NCBI GenBank assembly: GCA_038363925.1
Contig: JAQQWL010000018.1
Coordinates: 806,001 to 870,000 of the forward strand
DNA length: 64,000 bases
Direction of reading: 5' to 3'
Origin: Apiospora phragmitis
Taxonomy: Eukaryota; Ascomycota; Sordariomycetes; Amphisphaeriales; Apiosporaceae
The notes under the pieces: model-generated
Told to the model about the DNA's origin: nothing
The model's input: the letters and a program-made list of their open reading frames with translations, nothing else
Database searches by the model: none
In this document: positions 54,432 through 64,000 of the stretch, piece after piece
Layout: the number at the start of each line of letters is the position of its first letter
How positions within the stretch are numbered: position 1 is the first letter of the stretch
Program-made: the position numbers and the translations under genes

Positions 54432-56109
54432 ACCGTTCCGCATTATTCAAAACAATGTGAGGAAGCAAGGACCCGTACACGACGGCCTCCTCAACGATGA
54501 AGATGTACAGCACGCGACAGTAATTTCGATTCAAGAGCCTCACGCGAGGATGGCTCAGGGGCGGCTCCTGACGACACCGATGGGACACCATAGGTGGGTC
54601 AAGATGGTTCCGCCAGTTCGGAGAGAAGGGAGGTGGCCGATCCGGAGCATGCTCTGGGTCAGCAAGGAGGTGGAAGCGGAACAGGTCCCGGTCGAGTCCC
54701 CAGACATCACCGCAGCAGTCGTGCGGCTGCCGGAACATGCGGTCTTTGTGGCGTCCGTTTACGTCCCTGTGGAGGATCCCCCCGCGCTCCAAGAAGCGTG
54801 CAGAAAGCTGCGCATTGCTCTTGAGGCAGTGAGAAGGAAGACGGGGGCAGCAGTAGAGGTGGTTATCACGGGGGACTTCAACCGGCATGACCAGCTCTGG
54901 GGCGGAGAGGAGGTACGGCTGGAAAAGCAAGGAGAGGCGGATCCGATTATTCATTTCATGGCCGAATTCGGCCTCAACAGTCTGCTCCCGGGGTACGAAA
55001 ACGTGGAGTGGAGGAGCCTATAGCACGACCATGGACCTCGTCCTCGCATCGGAAGAGATGAAAGATTCGTTAGTCAAGTGCAGGGTGCTCGACACGGAAC
55101 ATGGGTCGGACCACCGGACCATCGAGACAGTCTTCGAGACGCCCATACCCCCCCAAGGGGCCAAGAACGACTCCTCTTCAAAAACGCCCCGTGGAAGGAC
55201 ATCAACACCCGGATCGCAGCGGCATTGGCTACGACGCCCACGGGCGGCACGGTCCAACAACAGACTGACCGGCTGATGGGAGTCGTCCTGGAAGCAGTGC
55301 ACGCACTGACGCCCAAAGCCAAGCCATCGCCGTACGCGAAACGATGGTGGACAACGGACCTAACACAACTCCGGCGCTTTCACACGTACTGGAGAAACCG
55401 AGCCCGGGCCGAGAGGAGGGCAGGATGCACCAGGAGCGACCTAGATGTAACGGCGAAAGGTCCCGCAAAACAGTACCACGATGCCATCCGGCAGCAAAAG
55501 AAGAAGCACTGGAACGAGTTCCTCGCCGACAACGACAACATCTGGAAGGCAGCAAAATACCTCAAAGCGGGCGACGACACGGCATTTGGAAAAGTCCCCC
55601 AACTCGTGCGGGCAGGTGGGACGAGCACCTCCAACCATACGGAGCAGGCGGAAGAACTGCTTACCAAGTTCTTTCCTCCGCTTCCGGGCGAGATTGCCGA
55701 CGAAGGGGACCGCCCGCAGAGGGCGCCCATCGAGATGCGCGCTATCACGATGGAAGAGATAGAACGACAGCTGTTCGCAGCCAAGTCCTGGAAAGCACCC
55801 GGGGAGGACGGCCTGCCGGTAGCTGTCTGGAAGGAAGTGTGGCCGGTGGTCAAGCAACGGGTGTTAACGCTGTTTCGTACGTCGTTGGAGGAAGGAAAGC
55901 TACCAACCCAATGGCGCCATGCGAAGATCATACCGCTCAAAAAGCCGGGTAAAGAAGACTATACTATAGCGAAAGCCTGGCGGCCGATCTCGCTACTGTT
56001 TACACTCGGAAAGGTGATGGAGTCCGTCATTGCGGAAAGGATTTTTTATTTAGTTGAGACGTTCGGGCTCCTTCCAACCAACCACTTCGGCGCCCGGAAA
56101 CGGAGGTGA
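54424..56109 (+). pseudogene. LINE ORF2 (endonuclease, truncated RT)
   Basis: The endonuclease domain has IIQNNVRKQG, ISIQEPHARM, VVITGDFNRHDQLWGG and, in a second frame, [13 protein letters not shown], so the metal-binding Glu, Asp-x-Asn and Ser-Asp-His are present. Frame changes lie near 55010 and 55170. Then follow [20 protein letters not shown] and the RT start [59 protein letters not shown] and [13 protein letters not shown]. The frame stops there. Palm motifs (including YADD), and any RNase H, are missing, so the copy is dead. Confidence 0.85.
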
Positions 56110-56519
56110 GCAGAACATGCGGATGGCGCCATAATGCGAAATAACCGTACTCAGTCAGGTTTGGGCTAAGGAGCTTGTTTAGAAGGAAGCATGCTTCCGT
56201 ACGGAGGCGACAATTTGGCCAGAGCTAAGACTTAGAAGACGCTATATTAGGCAGCTCAATTAACGGCTTATTAGATCCCGATAAGTTAGCTACATGACAT
56301 TTTAGTGTCGCATTGGGGCTGATGTGTCTACTAGTGAATGCAGTAGGACTCATAGCACCGAAAGTGTCGCCCGGCCTGAGTTTCTGGCTAATTATACTGT
56401 ACTCACACACACACACGCACACTTTTATTACGCCCGGGCTAAGCCCTAAAGGGCAACTATCGCTTGTAATTACATGAACTTTTCCACGCTTCTGTCAGCA
56501 CTCCTTAAGGCCCTTACTC
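56110..56519. other. No gene; short (CA)n tract
   Basis: A (CA)n run lies at about 56402-56420. The sequence right after the LINE is unrelated to LINE 3' regions known to me. Confidence 0.5.
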
Positions 56520-56696
56520 AGACTGTCGCTAGCGAAACCAGCGTCCTCTTTCCACTCTTTGATAGTTTCCGTGTTAGACCCTTTTGCAGGGGTAGCTGCT
56601 GACGCCATGTAATTACCCCGCCATGTTTGCAAGTACAGAGCTAATTTCTGCCTTTGATTCCCCTTCTCTGGTACATCCATAAATCGATTATTATCC
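56520..56696 (+). repeat. Third copy of the 165-bp repeat
   Basis: This matches both tandem units at 35062-35392 (GTCGCTAGCGAAACCAGCGT, AGGGGTAGCTGCTGACG, CATCCATAAATCGATTA). It ends about 40 bp before the ATG at 56739, so it may be the promoter or leader of that gene family. Confidence 0.85.
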
Positions 56697-56738
56697 GAAA
56701 TATTCCTGTTAAATTTCACTTGATCTCTGTACATCGTT

Positions 56739-58078
56739 ATGGAGGCTATTGAAATCCCTGCTGAAGTGTTTAACAGGCGGCTTCGTATTGATGATCTCGA
56801 GAGACAGCTGCACTTAGTGGACCCGCACATGCAGACCTCATCATCACAGCCTAAAGGACCACTGCCCCTTGAATTGCGACATACCCAACCCATTAAACAT
56901 ACCAACAAGGATTCGCCCATGCAAACACAGAATTTAGAGGAGAGACGGAACAGTCCCGAATCAAAACCCCCTTCAAGCTTGCGCGAACGCAGAAAGAAAC
57001 CCATCGGAAACTTTCCTTTCACCACAGGAGCTGATTATCTGGGTAGTCAGGAACAACAAGGCCAGGGAGCGAGTGGGGAAATCAGTCCCTCGCTATCGGC
57101 ACATGGTCTCCGCAAAAGTGAACTTGTGGAGGTATTGAAGTCTTTAACGGACACCGATGCTTCAATACTCCTGCTTTGCTGGGGTGAAGCGAGTTACTGC
57201 CAAATCCTCCCTGTCCACATTCGCGACTCGAAAGACGCGTCAGCCCAGTGGGGCGACGTTCAAAGAGCTTGGCAGAAACACAAAACAAGCTGGAGATCGT
57301 GGCTACCATTGTACGGAGTGAAGATGGTGACAGTCGTCAAGGTTGCTTTGAGTTTGCTGAAACCGAATCATAACCCTTTGCTAACCACCAGCCTAGGTCA
57401 CAATAGCCAGCCAAATGCCAGGGCCGAGGCATAACAGCCCGGATCTGCCAACTTTCGTTGGGATGTACAGACCCGAAAACGTGGAGACCGAGATTTCTCA
57501 CCTGGAAGGACTGGGTCAGTACTACAAGAATGAAAACTACGAGTGCGACCTAGACAGATCAAACGGCGTATGGAATCATGACAATGCCTGCCCCTCAACC
57601 GCTGGTGAGAGCGGGCCTGGCTGGACTTGTGGGTACGAAGATCACCTGAAAGGCTGGCGGCATTTATTGCGCCTCCAGAGACGCCCGTTTCTCAAAACCA
57701 TGTTCTGCAATCCAGAGCTTGCGGCGTGGTACGAAACAATGGAGGAGCAAGACTTTCTCCTAAATCACTGGTGGGTAAAAACGCTATATACAGGGCTTCG
57801 TGGGATCAGTCACTAACACAACCAAGGAACTTATTTTCCCAGTTGGAGAAATTTCATCGCCCAAACCTCGGGGATCTGTCGTTCCTGGTCTTATCCAAGA
57901 AGGCTGGCTATTCGCCCGGCCCATGCTGACCTTGGTACTCTTGGCCAGTGCGGTCTTGTGTCTTTCTGTTCTCGCAGCTTGGTTGGTCTATAATGATTGG
58001 GCAGTCGCTTGGCAGGTTGGAGGATGCTTCCTCGCGGTTGTCACTTTTGTCTGTGGGTGCATCGATCGAGCTGTGTAG
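56739..58078 (+). pseudogene. Membrane-protein family gene, frameshifted
   Basis: The frame from 56739 (MEAIEIPAEVFNRRLRIDD) has a low-complexity region and then a conserved domain: ASILLLCWGEASYCQILPVH, AWQKHKTSWRSWLPLYGVK. An intron at about 57391-57431 leads to PDLPTFVGMYRPENVETEIS and later CGYEDHLKGWRHLLRLQRRP. Near 57775 the reading must change (a putative intron would be only about 20 bp) to FVGSVTNTTKELIFPVGEIS and PGLIQEGWLFARPMLTLVLL. Two membrane helices close the protein (LLASAVLCLSVLAAWLV and WQVGGCFLAVVTFVCGCI), ending at 58078. This family is widespread in ascomycetes with unknown function. The frame change means the copy is either decayed or mis-sequenced. Confidence 0.55.
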
Positions 58079-58619
58079 TTGAAGACCCATGCATATTGGC
58101 TCGCTGCAGGAGGTCTTGTACTTATCGCCTGGCGACTGATCTTCGCATAGTATGACCTCTCTTGCTTACTATATGGCCGTGATTCTTCATCCTTGCAAAA
58201 AGATGAAGCAGCAGGGATGACCTTTGGGCCCCGCTTCCATGTTGCCAGACCGATCAATGAAAGGATAGTCTTAACAAAAGGCTACGCAAGTTCTGGCAAG
58301 CAGACTACGCTAACCGGTGCGTCCATGCCATGGCAATGTGAAAGCATAGCTGATTTTATTATTAACAGGGATTTACCGCAAGAGGAGACTACTGCAGACG
58401 GCTTCGGCCTCGAAGAGCTCGACTTTGTAAGCCGGAGAATTGCATACTCTCAGAAAAGGGTCATCCATGAGGTGGAACCCGACCAAGCATCAAGTTCTAG
58501 CGGTGTGAAACGGCCTTGTCGTCGTCCGAATGGGAAAATAACACGAAAGTTACCCCCTGTGGAAGATGAGTTGTCTCGGTATCTAGCCGAACCACCATGC
58601 CTAATCTACCGGCGTGCAT
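58079..58619. other. No supported gene
   Basis: An open frame at 58193-58622 (plus) lacks domains and runs straight into the repeat unit, so it is probably fortuitous. Confidence 0.4.
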
Positions 58620-58722
58620 CTGGGGTCGAAATGACTGCGGTTGGTGTTGAGCAGGCCAAAAAGTCGTATTGGCAACACCGGAATTGGCGACACCAGAATG
58701 GACGCACGCCAAGATGGGCGTA

Positions 58723-58785
58723 CGCCAGAATGAAGTCCGCCAGAATGGAGTCCGCCAGAATGGAGTTCGCCAGAATGGACGTTCA
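58723..58785 (+). repeat. 15-bp minisatellite
   Basis: About four units of GCCAGAATGGAGTCC and close variants in tandem. The same word occurs as spaced single units in the inverted copy A (ATTCTGG near 15137, 15157 and 15174), so the array expanded in copy B. Confidence 0.75.
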
Positions 58786-59478
58786 CCTGGACGGAGTTCA
58801 TCAAACTGGACGCACCCGGAACTGGCCCACGAGCATGCACGGCCTTGCTGCTTCGTCTCTCCTTCAAGGTCTTGAACACCTCACGAGCTGTTCCCGGCCC
58901 TTGGTCACAATGTCGCCCATGCAATCCTGCAGGCATCTAGACAGGCTCAGGAACGGGACTGTCAGTGGCGCGCCGAAACCGTCCGGCGTCTAAATGGGCG
59001 GCCCAGAAGCAGCACCGAAAGGGCTGTTCACGCGCGAGGGCGGAAGCGGTGCTGGAGCAGTTCGGGGGTGGGGAGCAGCCAACCCAGAACTGGATCCCCC
59101 GGTCGACTCGTTCTGCTGATCTGCTTCTCGAGTGCAGGACCGTAGGACGGATAACGCCTGTGAGTCAGAATCCACGCCAGAACACGGTGCTACGTCCCAC
59201 ACGTAGAGTCCGGAACTGACGGCAGCGGCAGATGAGCCGCTTGCTCACGAGTAGGCCAAAATCCGTTACTCCTGGCCACTTTCGGTGCAGGTTCACTTCG
59301 GCCCTCCGCCACGTCTGCTCGGCGTCGGATGCTGCCAACTCGGCTCTCGCATGGTTATGCTTCACAAGTCGTGCTTCGTCCAGAACTTCGCCTCCGCACC
59401 TGACAGCCCAACCTACCAATCGTGCTGGGCTGGCATCCATGTTTGCTGCTTCATTACAGCACCGCACGAATTTGGCCA

Positions 59479-59487
59479 CATAAATAC
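59479..59487 (+). promoter_or_regulatory. TATA-like box of copy B
   Basis: ACATAAATA at the position matching CATATAAATA in copy C and the degraded ACAGAAATA in copy A. Confidence 0.4.
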
Positions 59488-59598
59488 CACTTATGGGGTC
59501 GAGGCTCCGTCAGTGAGTTGCAGATTCCATTATCGTTCGTCGCCTTGCTCCTATCCACCTGTAACTTCCTGTATTCACCGGCGCTTCCATCTACCGGC

Positions 59599-59765
59599 AT
59601 GTTCCCTTCACAGCGACACGGTATGCAGCGTCCGCGCCAGCCACGGCAGGGCCGACCATCAGCAGGCCACGCCACCACTGCGCCCGCGACTGCACCCGCA
59701 ACTGCGTCTGCGCCCAAGACCGTCGCTCCTTCTGCAACGCAGCTCCAGCCTCCAGATCTGTATTG
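59599..59765 (+). pseudogene. Microexon-family copy B, truncated exon 1
   Basis: Starts MFPSQRHGMQRPRQPRQGRP and continues in the Pro/Ala/Thr-rich region to ATQLQPP, then meets a stop after LY. Exons 2-5 are missing. The truncation coincides with the end of unit homology. Confidence 0.75.
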
Positions 59766-61079
59766 ACTCAGTCTCTCCTTCAGCCCATCGTCGATCAAGT
59801 GCTGGACTAAGCCACGATGCGGCAGAAAGGGGACCACATCTCACCCTACGTGGCCATTAGCGTCACGGTGTGGGCTACGTCGGGGGCGGTGAAGGTCATG
59901 ATGGGGTTACCTGTGTGATCGGCAATTTTCTGGTCGAGGCAGACGATGATTTAAACCGGCGGCGCCATTAGCAGCTCTACATCCTAAGGTCTACATCTAC
60001 CTTACCGCAGATTAGCCAGCCAACACTCTGTACGTCAGACAGGACACATCAGAAAGAGTACATAAGATGCCCCTGATCCGAATGCAGAGCTTGCCGAGGT
60101 ACCCTAGAACGGCTACGAAGAAGCGCTTCCTGCTCGAAAGTCTAGTACATATCGCAGGATGGACTGCATATACTGTATAACCCCGCTGCTTTGGCTTGTT
60201 GCCATGGAATGTGGTGAGCTCAAGTCTAGTGAATGTGACCTCGTTAGGGGAGCGGCTGATCTGGTTCTCAACTCCATCTAGGCCGGAGAGATGCCTTCTG
60301 TAGCTTGTGCATCTTGCTGACCTGCATGCCAAAAAGGATGTGTACAGTCCAGCACCCACGACTGCGAAGAAACACTCCCTGGCCGAGAAATCTCTAGCTT
60401 CGCAAAATGACCTACTGTTCTGTACCGCTCTCTTTGACGTGTGTACCACGACGCGAAGCCAGGCGTGTCCGAGGTCACGTCAGGTAGCATGGGTATGAAA
60501 CAGTCGTAGGAAGTACGCTTTAGAGCTGAAGGATACGTGTAGGTACGGACCGGAAGGGCACAACTGGAGCTATGAGGTATGGTGAGCGAATATTACTTTG
60601 AGTACTCCAGAGGAGCCACTTTACTAGGTCATGGCTCGAATTTTAGCCGTGCATTTCTCAGGAGATTGTACCAGGGCCAAAAGGGTGAATAGTGACCCAA
60701 GCTGCCAGGAGGCACTCCTCGCTTCAAAGTGCCAAGCAATTAACAATCACCAAAACTAGAAGAGTAATCACCAGTTGCTTGGTTGCCACTTAGAAGCGGA
60801 ATAGTCCTTGCATGCGTGACCAGGACATGCCCCAGTCACGTATCCCTTGAGAGGGAACCTTTCCGGCCATACGAGCCAACAACCAACTAGAGACGAGCTT
60901 CGTCTGAATGCTTCAATTCGGGTCCATCGCGCCAAGGTCAGTTGGAATGCTACCACGCCGACCCTGGTCGGAACAAGAGTGGCATGCTGGTGCTGGACGC
61001 GAGATTGAGATCCAGGTGGTCGGAATCCAATCAGCGGCCGTCACGGCCATGCCTGCATCCGGCAACGGTCACTCTACGT
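59757..61079. other. No supported gene
   Basis: Frames around 60012-60490 are open on the minus strand but have no domain or splice support. No repeat shared with the rest of the window was noticed. Confidence 0.4.
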
Positions 61080-61783
61080 GCTGCGGGGTATGGCTCTGCA
61101 CTGTAAGAGAAAACCAGCAAAGCAACCTCAAAGCGTCATCCCCCCTGCTCAATTGTTCATCATCCTAGTCTGCTGTTGTCGTGCTTCCACATTCTTGGTG
61201 AGGCCGGGGAATGGAAGTCGCATTCTAGTCAACTGGACTAGCTCCTACCCTGTCGAAAGGGGCTGTTCACGCGCTGGGGGCGGAAGCGGTGCTGGGACGG
61301 ATCGGGTTCGGGGGAGCAGTAGTGCCAATCCAGAACCTGACCCTAGCCTCGGTCGACCTCGTTTTGCTGATCTGGCTCTCGAACGGAGGACCGTAGGACG
61401 GATAGTGCCTTCGATTCAAAATTCACGCATGCGGTGGTACCTCCAACGCATAGAGAGTCCGGAGCTGACGGCAGCTATACATGAGCTGCTTGCTCAAGAG
61501 AAGCGTCAAAGATCCGGAATGATGTACTTCTGGGCGCATGGTGCAGACACACTTCAGCGCCTCCGCTCAACGTCTGCTCTCAGTCCGATGCTGCCAACTC
61601 GACTCTTCCACCACATGGCTATGGCTGTAAGCCGTGCTTCATCCAGAGCTTCGCCTCTAGCCACAAGTGTAAGTTGATGATCAGTATCCCAACTGGAAAT
61701 CTCAGTCACTCGCCTGAAAGCCTAGCCTACAAAGGAGTCGTGCTAGCATCTATCCCTGCTGCTTCATGACAGGACTTTGGCCA

Positions 61784-61790
61784 TATAAAT
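61784..61790 (+). promoter_or_regulatory. TATA box of microexon gene copy C
   Basis: TATAAAT, 98 bp upstream of the ATG at 61888. Confidence 0.5.
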
Positions 61791-61887
61791 ACCAGCTGTG
61801 GAGCCAAGGCCTGTTCCATTACCCTCTGTCCGCGTTACCTTCATCCGCTACTTCTTCCATTCACCTGTCGCTTCCATCCACGCCGGC

Positions 61888-62581
61888 ATGCTCCCTTCGC
61901 AGCAACACGGTGCGCAGCGCCTGCGCCGGCGACCGCAAGGCCGAACTCCAGCAGGCCAAGCCGCCACTGCGCCTGCGCCCAGGACTATCGCTCCTGCGGC
62001 AGCGCAGCACCAGCCTCCGAACCAACCCCCACTGTCCTTTCCAGAAGTTCCCAACTTCTTCGGTGACCAAGAAGGCCTCGACTCGGGCTCTTTCAGCTCG
62101 CCACCACCGTAGGTCCCTCCCCACCGCCCCCGTTCATCCAGCTGAGAACGTAGGGCGTCGAGCGATACCCAAGAACTGCTGCGCGAGGTGGATGGGCTGA
62201 TGGACAAGTTCGACGCCATCTTGTCCGAGCTGACCCGCCACAACCAAGAGTGAGTCTACCCTCGCCCTCGTACTTCAGAGAACTCCGACTCACGCAATCC
62301 CACACGTTTCGCCAGATTCACGACTTTGTAGGTCTTCCACCCCATTGTAATGACGCCTTTATCTAACTCCAGGTGCCCGAACAGCAGACAGAAGGTCGAA
62401 CAGCTGTAAGTCACCGTATGATCAGTCAGGCGTAGATTGCTCTACTGATATCGACAACAGGCTCCTGCAGCAAACCCAAAAGCTCACGGGCTGGCTGTCG
62501 CAGGTGAAAGCCCTGTTTGAACAGTTCGTCCCTGTTGTCGACGCCGATCCCTTGGACGACGCGTTTTTCGATCAGGTGTAA
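61888..62581 (+). CDS. Microexon-family protein, copy C (160 aa)
   Basis: Exons 61888-62108, 62154-62249, 62316-62327 (12 nt), 62373-62405 and 62461-62581. The introns are 45, 66, 45 and 55 bp, with donors GTAGGT, GTGAGT, GTAGGT and GTAAGT. Every junction is phase 2, and the joined frame is open to TAA. Exon 1 is basic and Pro/Ala/Gln-rich, ending near LSFPEVPNFFGDQEGLDSGS. Exon 2 is a heptad helix (ELLREVDGLMDKFDAILSEL). Exon 5 reads LTGWLSQVKALFEQFVPVVD and ends FFDQV. Exon lengths 2-5 (96, 12, 33, 121 nt) are identical to copy A, although exon 1 differs in length by 21 nt (seven codons). The function is unknown. Confidence 0.8.
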
Positions 62582-63137
62582 GGCTTTCGCGAGAAGACGA
62601 TAAATCGGAATGGATTGGGCCATTCGCCAAGCATGAGGGCTTGGCTGCGGAGTCATGTTGCCTGCCCTGGCCCACACGTACCGGCCGTCGGTGCCTCGCT
62701 TCTCAACCAATGGGCTAGCCTTTGTACTCTCGTCGGTTCTTTTCTCTATGAACCACGTATTGGTGCTCGATTTTCGGGCGGAGAATCGTTGGTGGGATGC
62801 TTCTATCGCGTGCCTGCCATGCTGGTCTTGGAAGGACTTGGTAGCCTCGTTGGCCTCAAGGAATCAGTGTATGCCAGCGTGCTTCGGGTTTCGTTGGCCA
62901 TTCGAAATAGTAGATAACAACCGTGGTCGCTATGATGTCGTTTCTCTTGCTACCGAGAAGTGACGGTTTGGTAGCAATTGTCTTCATGCTGCCATAGCCA
63001 AATCGGGGCTTGTGCCTGCAGCTATTGTGTTTACTGCCATGCCGTGTCGAATTTCGGTTCATGTTGTCGGTCGTCAGGCGTGCGCTCTGCGGCGTGTCGT
63101 CGGCGCGTTTCGAAAGAGTCGTCCTTTTCCTGGCTGC
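62582..63137. other. 3' flank of unit C; no gene
   Basis: Homologous to 13000-13580 inverted. Frames are open on both strands but are shared only as DNA, with indels that are not multiples of three, so they are unlikely to code. Confidence 0.5.
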
Positions 63138-64000
63138 TCAATTATGCCAGATAAGTAGTTTACTATTGTACGTGTTGCTATTTTGTTCCCTGCCCACAAT
63201 TGAACTGTAAGCACGCCCCATAGCACGGCCGCGTTCCCCTGTGGCTAACGAGATTATGCATATATTGCGTTCCAAACTGAAAGAAGGCGTCAACCCACTC
63301 CTCCTCGGAAGTAGGGCAACAGTAGGTGAAAAGTTCATAAGTGCCTGGAATGTGTAGCCGTTTCCGAAGCACTCTTGAGAGTTTCCTAGGGGGCACTGAA
63401 TCCATGGCAAAGTTGAGGTAGGATGCTGTCTCACAGCAAAGAATATGGGTCGGGACGATGGAACTATATATAGGGTTCATTATTACCGAACGCGCGTAGG
63501 AGCGTGACCAGTACACTCAGCCCGGAATGACTGACAAAAGGTTCGAGCTGCCGTATTTATATTGGACCGGCTCTACGGACCACGCTGGCGGCTAGCTAGG
63601 AATAGGCCTGCAATGTGGACTGGGCATGGTGCTGGGGAAGCAAATTAATACATGGATACATTGATAGATAAGAAACTGTTTCTGCCTTGCTGCGGCCGTG
63701 GCGATTCCGGCAGAGAAAGCGTCGAATAGCTTGTCGCTGCCACCAAAGGTATCCACGAACCAACCTGGAACAGCATACGAGAGCAAAACCGGGCACCAAG
63801 AGAGTCCATAGCGTATAACGCATTGGAAGGTAAAAAGTATGATACAGCCTGTGGACTGTGGGTTGCCGAGTGTGAGATAGTTCTTCATAGTCGCGTGCTG
63901 TATGATTTGCTATGTGGTAACTGCGGCGGTTATAGATGAACTCTTTAGGTGAACTAGCAGGGATGCTTTTAGGCTCCCTAATGGCGTCCAGCAGCTTTGA
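63138..64000. other. Window end; weak minus-strand frames only
   Basis: A minus-strand frame at 63178-63516 (SEEEWVDAFFQFGTQYMHNL) runs into the end of unit C. Another at 63592-63888 (minus) is hydrophobic (GCIILFTFQCVIRYGLSW). Either could be exons of genes extending beyond the window. No domain is recognised. Confidence 0.35.

Larger units (their letters stand above)
53110..56109 (+). mobile_element. Tad-like LINE, 3'-truncated
   Basis: The element has two overlapping frames, a Gag-like ORF1 and an ORF2 with AP-type endonuclease and the start of a reverse transcriptase. It ends within the RT finger region at about 56109, before the YADD catalytic motif. The exact 5' end is unclear (a short leader before the ATG at 53213). 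No poly(A) tail or target duplication is identified. Confidence 0.85.
58620..59756 (+). repeat. Microexon-family unit, copy B (5' part)
   Basis: Inverted match to about 14050-15240 and direct match to 61240-62000. It contains the conserved upstream region and the start of exon 1, then diverges abruptly after the codons for ATQLQPP at about 59756. Confidence 0.8.
61080..63215 (+). repeat. Microexon-family unit, copy C (long)
   Basis: Plus-strand partner of 13000-15480 (inverted). Conserved parts: the upstream region (PNPEPDPS-like codons near 61330), the TATA region, the five-exon gene, about 0.5 kb of 3' DNA (AENRWWDASIA codons near 62780) and a terminal block around 63000-63212. Confidence 0.8.

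Noticed and set aside
63178..63516. Minus-strand frame with a plausible helical protein
   Set aside because: Its end lies inside repeat unit C, where the aligned copies do not keep the frame, so at most its first part could be an exon.
1..64000. tRNA or rRNA genes
   Set aside because: No convincing A-box/B-box pair with cloverleaf potential and no rRNA-like conserved block was noticed by eye; a covariance-model scan would be decisive.

Overview
This window reads as nuclear DNA of a filamentous ascomycete (Pezizomycotina, most likely Sordariomycetes). The genes are broken by short introns of 42-81 bp with GTRNGT-type donors and CTRAY branch sites. Recognisable families are typical of these fungi: an AA1-like small secreted protein, BTB proteins, an NB-ARC/TPR NOD-like receptor, a DUF3638/DUF3645 giant protein, a Tad-like LINE and a PCL-type cyclin. 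No bacterial, rRNA or tRNA features were seen. The window looks like an accessory or subtelomere-like region: gene-poor, full of segmental duplications, with many decayed genes and transition-type nonsense mutations that resemble repeat-induced point mutation (RIP).

Layout. Positions 1-12,700 hold small genes: two membrane proteins, an AA1-like secreted protein, a divergent chromodomain/PCL-cyclin pair with a solo LTR inserted between them, an unknown duplicated gene, and a three-exon coiled-coil gene. Positions 12,700-16,300 hold two copies of a previously unrecognised five-exon gene family with a constant 12-nt microexon. Positions 18,850-28,050 hold broken relics of a DUF3638 protein and a PIF1-like helicase. 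Positions 28,300-39,000 hold a kinase-like protein, an O-methyltransferase scrap, a BTB gene and an NLR with esterase, NB-ARC and TPR parts, followed by AT-rich decayed DNA. Positions 41,200-44,350 hold a SOK1/TCP11 protein and a polytopic membrane protein. Positions 44,700-53,100 repeat material from the left part of the window (unknown gene, chromodomain/cyclin pair) and add a MADS-like gene with an inverted decayed copy, a bZIP-like protein, a DUF7587-like protein and a Ras-like relic. Positions 53,200-56,100 are a 3'-truncated LINE. Positions 56,500-63,200 hold a frameshifted membrane-protein gene and two more units of the microexon family.

How the parts relate. Much of the window is built from pairs of paralogous blocks: 4.9-6.1 kb with 51.2-52.2 kb (inverted), 8.4-9.5 kb with 44.7-45.8 kb (direct), 12.7-15.5 kb with 61.1-63.2 kb (inverted), 58.6-59.8 kb with 14.1-15.2 kb (inverted), and 45.95-46.5 kb with 49.2-49.8 kb (inverted). 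Because the copies can be aligned by eye, they date events: the solo LTR at 5.57 kb has an empty site in the paralogous block at 51.5 kb. The most striking content is the microexon family. Three copies keep open, correctly phased spliced frames despite strong sequence divergence, while neighbouring sequence is decayed. All exon models and family names here come from reading the sequence; no database search was run.
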